Origin: Candidatus Mediterraneibacter merdigallinarum
GTDB lineage: Bacteria > Bacillota > Clostridia > Lachnospirales > Lachnospiraceae
NCBI GenBank assembly: GCA_019117305.1
Contig: DWZZ01000048.1
Location: 1 to 34,167 of the forward strand
Length of the DNA: 34,167 nt
Direction of reading: 5' to 3'
The notes under the pieces were generated by a model. It saw only the letters and a list, made by a program, of their open reading frames with translations, had not been told where the DNA came from and did not search any database. Below are positions 32,374 to 34,167 of this stretch, piece after piece. Numbering within the stretch: position 1 is the first letter of the stretch; every line of letters begins with the position of its first letter. Position numbers and translations under genes: made by a program.

Positions 32374-32405
32374 AAAACCGTGACCCCCATAGGGGGGGGG
32401 TTCAC
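32374..32405 (-). terminator. terminator with a G9/C9 tract
   Basis: On the minus strand GTGA(A)CCCCC pairs with GGGGGTCAC around a short loop, followed by GGTTTT. The stem contains a run of nine identical bases, unusual here and prone to length change. It lies just after the truncated aldo/keto reductase frame. Confidence 0.55.
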
Positions 32406-32757
32406 GTGTTGTTTTTTTTCTTCACATCCAGCAGCTTAGTTCCCTCCGGCGGATTGCTGTCCACTGCGCCTACAATCCTGTGGGGCACATATGGCTCTTC
32501 CAGGAATGCAATATCTTCTTCTGTTAATTTCACCGAAAACGCGCCGGCGGCGTCATCAAAATGGGATGCTTTCGTAGCCCCGATGATCGGCGCTGTTACT
32601 CCTTTTTCCCATTCCCATGCCAATGCGATCTGCTGCATTTTTACGCCATATTTTTCTGCCAGACGATGAACCCTGCGGACGATTTCCATATCCTGTTCCT
32701 GAGTCCGGTCATATTTTCCCATAGCTGCCCGGTCTGTCTTACTGCGGATAGAGTCCG
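32402..32757 (-). pseudogene. aldo/keto reductase, C-terminal third only
   Basis: From SIRSKTDRAAMGKYDRT onward the frame matches the end of YajO/YhdN-type aldo/keto reductases: VHRLAEKYGVKMQQIALAWEW, the cofactor-binding APIIGATKASHFDDAAGAF and FLEEPYVPH. About 190 N-terminal residues, including the catalytic Asp, Tyr, Lys and His, are missing. The frame upstream is joined to the start of a different gene, so this is the right half of a deletion scar. No function is expected. Confidence 0.85.
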
Positions 32758-32759
32758 GT

Positions 32760-32805
32760 TTCCGTTTTTTCTCGGACTTGCTGAAAGAATTAATATATTT
32801 TTCAT
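32760..32805 (-). pseudogene. first codons of an NADPH-dependent FMN reductase / flavodoxin-fold gene
   Basis: GGAGG-aaaaa-ATG opens a frame reading MKNILILSASPRKNGN, the standard start of NADPH-dependent FMN reductases with the SPRxxGN phosphate-binding loop. Right after this the sequence passes into the aldo/keto reductase remnant in a different frame. The start signals remain intact, so a short out-of-frame peptide would be made. Confidence 0.65.
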
Positions 32806-32870
32806 TTTTTCCTCCGTGCAAAAGCCAGAACCATGAAACGATAAAAAGTCTCATGGTTCATGGCAGATTA

Positions 32871-33812
32871 TTATTTCATTTCTTTTTCCCAGTAACGGAT
32901 CACATTGAGCTGTGCCTTGTCACCCAGCTTCTCGATCGTCTCGATCTCTTCTGCGGACAGCTCAACTTCCGCTGTCTTCACAGCATCCTCTACCTGGTAA
33001 ACTTTCGTCACTCCGATGATCGGCAGCGTGCCTTTTGCAATAGCCCAGGCGATCGGAATCTGTGCAGCCGCCACATGATGGCGGTCGGCAATCTCCGCCA
33101 GGCCGGCGTTCAGCTTCTCCAGCTGCGGAAGCATCGGATTGTAGGTTCTTCCCCGGTCAGAGTCTTCCGGGAACGGATGCTCTGTGTCGTACTTCCCGGT
33201 CAGGGCTCCCTGCTCCAGCACCATATAGGAGAAGAAAATGATATCATTTTCTTTGCAGTAATCCAGAATTCCGGAAGTTTCTGAAGACCGGTTCAGAAGA
33301 CTGTAGTGGTTCTGGATCGCTGATATCTTCAGGCCCTCTTTTGCCAGAATGTCAGCCGCCTCTTTGATCTCTGCCAGACTGTGGTTTGAGAGTCCGATCT
33401 TCCCGATCTTTCCGCTCTTTGCAAGGGGGATCAGCTCTGTCACCCATTTCGGCGCGTCCATTGGATTGTGGATCCAGTAGAAATCCATATAGTCTGTTCC
33501 AAGCAGTTCCGCGCTCTTCTCATACAGCGCGGTCACAGCGTTCTCTGCTGCCGGGTCCGCACACTGCGGTGTAAATTTATCAGAGATCAGATAGCTGTCC
33601 CTGGGAACCCCTCTGAGAAAATCCCCCAGAACCTTTTCCGAAGTTCCCATCCCGTACACATACGCAGTATCCCAGAGATTCAGTCCTTCTTTCATGGCCG
33701 CGTCGAATACCGGCCTGAGAGTTTCCGGCGTAAGAGTTCCTCCAAATGTACCATCGTTTCCCCATGCCCATGCTCCAAGAGCGACCTTAGGCATTTCTTT
33801 TATTTCTGCCAT
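32871..33812 (-). CDS. aldo/keto reductase
   Basis: This is an intact 313-residue NAD(P)H-dependent reductase of the AKR superfamily. The start MAEIKEM has GGGAGG 8-9 nt upstream. The tetrad can be placed: Asp and Tyr in NLWDTAYVYGMG, Lys in LISDKFTP and His in FYWIHNP. SNHSLAEIKEA and LPIIGVTKVYQVEDAV form the later barrel strands and cofactor site. It is encoded 23 nt after a flavin reductase-like gene, probably in one operon, which suggests redox metabolism. It is related to, but not a duplicate of, the nearby truncated reductase. Confidence 0.92.
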   Translation of the reverse strand: MAEIKEMPKVALGAWAWGNDGTFGGTLTPETLRPVFDAAMKEGLNLWDTAYVYGMGTSEKVLGDFLRGVPRDSYLISDKFTPQCADPAAENAVTALYEKSAELLGTDYMDFYWIHNPMDAPKWVTELIPLAKSGKIGKIGLSNHSLAEIKEAADILAKEGLKISAIQNHYSLLNRSSETSGILDYCKENDIIFFSYMVLEQGALTGKYDTEHPFPEDSDRGRTYNPMLPQLEKLNAGLAEIADRHHVAAAQIPIAWAIAKGTLPIIGVTKVYQVEDAVKTAEVELSAEEIETIEKLGDKAQLNVIRYWEKEMK

Positions 33813-33835
33813 GTTGTTTTCCTCCCGATATTCTG

Positions 33836-34167
33836 CTACTCGCTTATATTCATACATTTCCCGATCACATCGCCTGTCCGGAGATACTCATACGTCGGCA
33901 TCTCAAAAAGAACCGGTTTCAGTGTACGGTAATCGATCTTCCCTGCGTCGTTCAGCACGTTCTCTTCTGCATAAACGCCGTCAATCTTACAGATAAAGCT
34001 CTCGAATCCTTCCGTTTCATAGATATCATCTACGATACAGTCCATGACTACCGGAGCCTCGTCAACGACCGGCGCTCCTGTCCCTTCTGTGTGGTACGCA
34101 AACATATCGGATTTATCCACCTTGTTTCCGCTGACGCATCCTGTACGGTCCGCTTTCTTCAGCATTG
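33836..34167 (-). CDS. flavin reductase family protein (partial, runs off the window)
   Basis: Only the C-terminal ~109 residues are inside the window. The frame reads KKADRTGCVSGNKVDKS, then APVVDEAPVVMDCIVDD and GFESFICKIDGVYAEE, the second half of the flavin reductase-like split barrel that binds FMN. The N-terminus lies beyond the right edge. It precedes the aldo/keto reductase gene by 23 nt on the same strand. Confidence 0.82.
   Translation of the reverse strand, partial: MLKKADRTGCVSGNKVDKSDMFAYHTEGTGAPVVDEAPVVMDCIVDDIYETEGFESFICKIDGVYAEENVLNDAGKIDYRTLKPVLFEMPTYEYLRTGDVIGKCMNISE

Overview
The window looks like a chromosomal segment of a gut-type Clostridium relative, most likely a Lachnospiraceae member. 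The protein families, the strong GGAGG-type ribosome binding sites, the middling GC content and the debris of a Tn1549-like conjugative element all point that way. I saw no rRNA, tRNA or CRISPR array. Family names come from motif recognition by eye; no database search was run.

Layout. 0-1.2 kb is a mosaic of three gene remnants (SDR oxidoreductase tail, IS21 istA piece, histidine kinase ATPase domain). 1.3-7.2 kb holds ordinary housekeeping and accessory genes: uppP behind an unusual leader hairpin, an EamA transporter, a nitroreductase, an AraC regulator, and an operon of aldo/keto reductase, MerR regulator and cyclophilin-like lipoprotein. 7.5-9.4 kb is an XRE/AbrB-regulated ABC exporter cassette with a clear operator. 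9.3-11.3 kb is a LexA-box-controlled Y-family polymerase with a YolD partner. 11.5-12.9 kb is a MATE pump.

13-23.3 kb is the most coherent block. On the minus strand it encodes a Ser-rich lipoprotein, an OmpR-type response regulator, a histidine kinase, an EAL phosphodiesterase, a membrane GGDEF cyclase, a GT2-GtrA fusion, a BcsA-like polymer synthase with a C-terminal PilZ domain, and a large GT-C-like membrane protein. I read it as a signal-controlled, c-di-GMP-gated exopolysaccharide machine in which an undecaprenyl-phosphate-sugar branch may decorate the polymer. Its first promoter carries three 11-bp direct repeats typical of OmpR-type regulators.

23.3-26.8 kb has a MATE gene that lost its 3' part but keeps an elaborate tandem RNA leader with an intrinsic terminator (best guess: guanidine-IV/mepA class), a small helical protein and a PutP-type sodium/solute symporter.

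26.8-31.2 kb is a decay zone: a DUF58 gene and a 2-hydroxyacyl-CoA dehydratase activase gene, both truncated and frameshifted, flank a conjugative-element remnant carrying AbiEi (intact), AbiEii (broken), DUF6050 and the first codons of a replication initiator. Four frame-breaking homopolymer changes cluster here. 31.4-34.2 kb has a small unknown protein, a GNAT acetyltransferase, an FMN-reductase/aldo-keto-reductase deletion scar, an intact aldo/keto reductase and a partial flavin reductase. Overall the window mixes intact operons with several in-line deletion scars.
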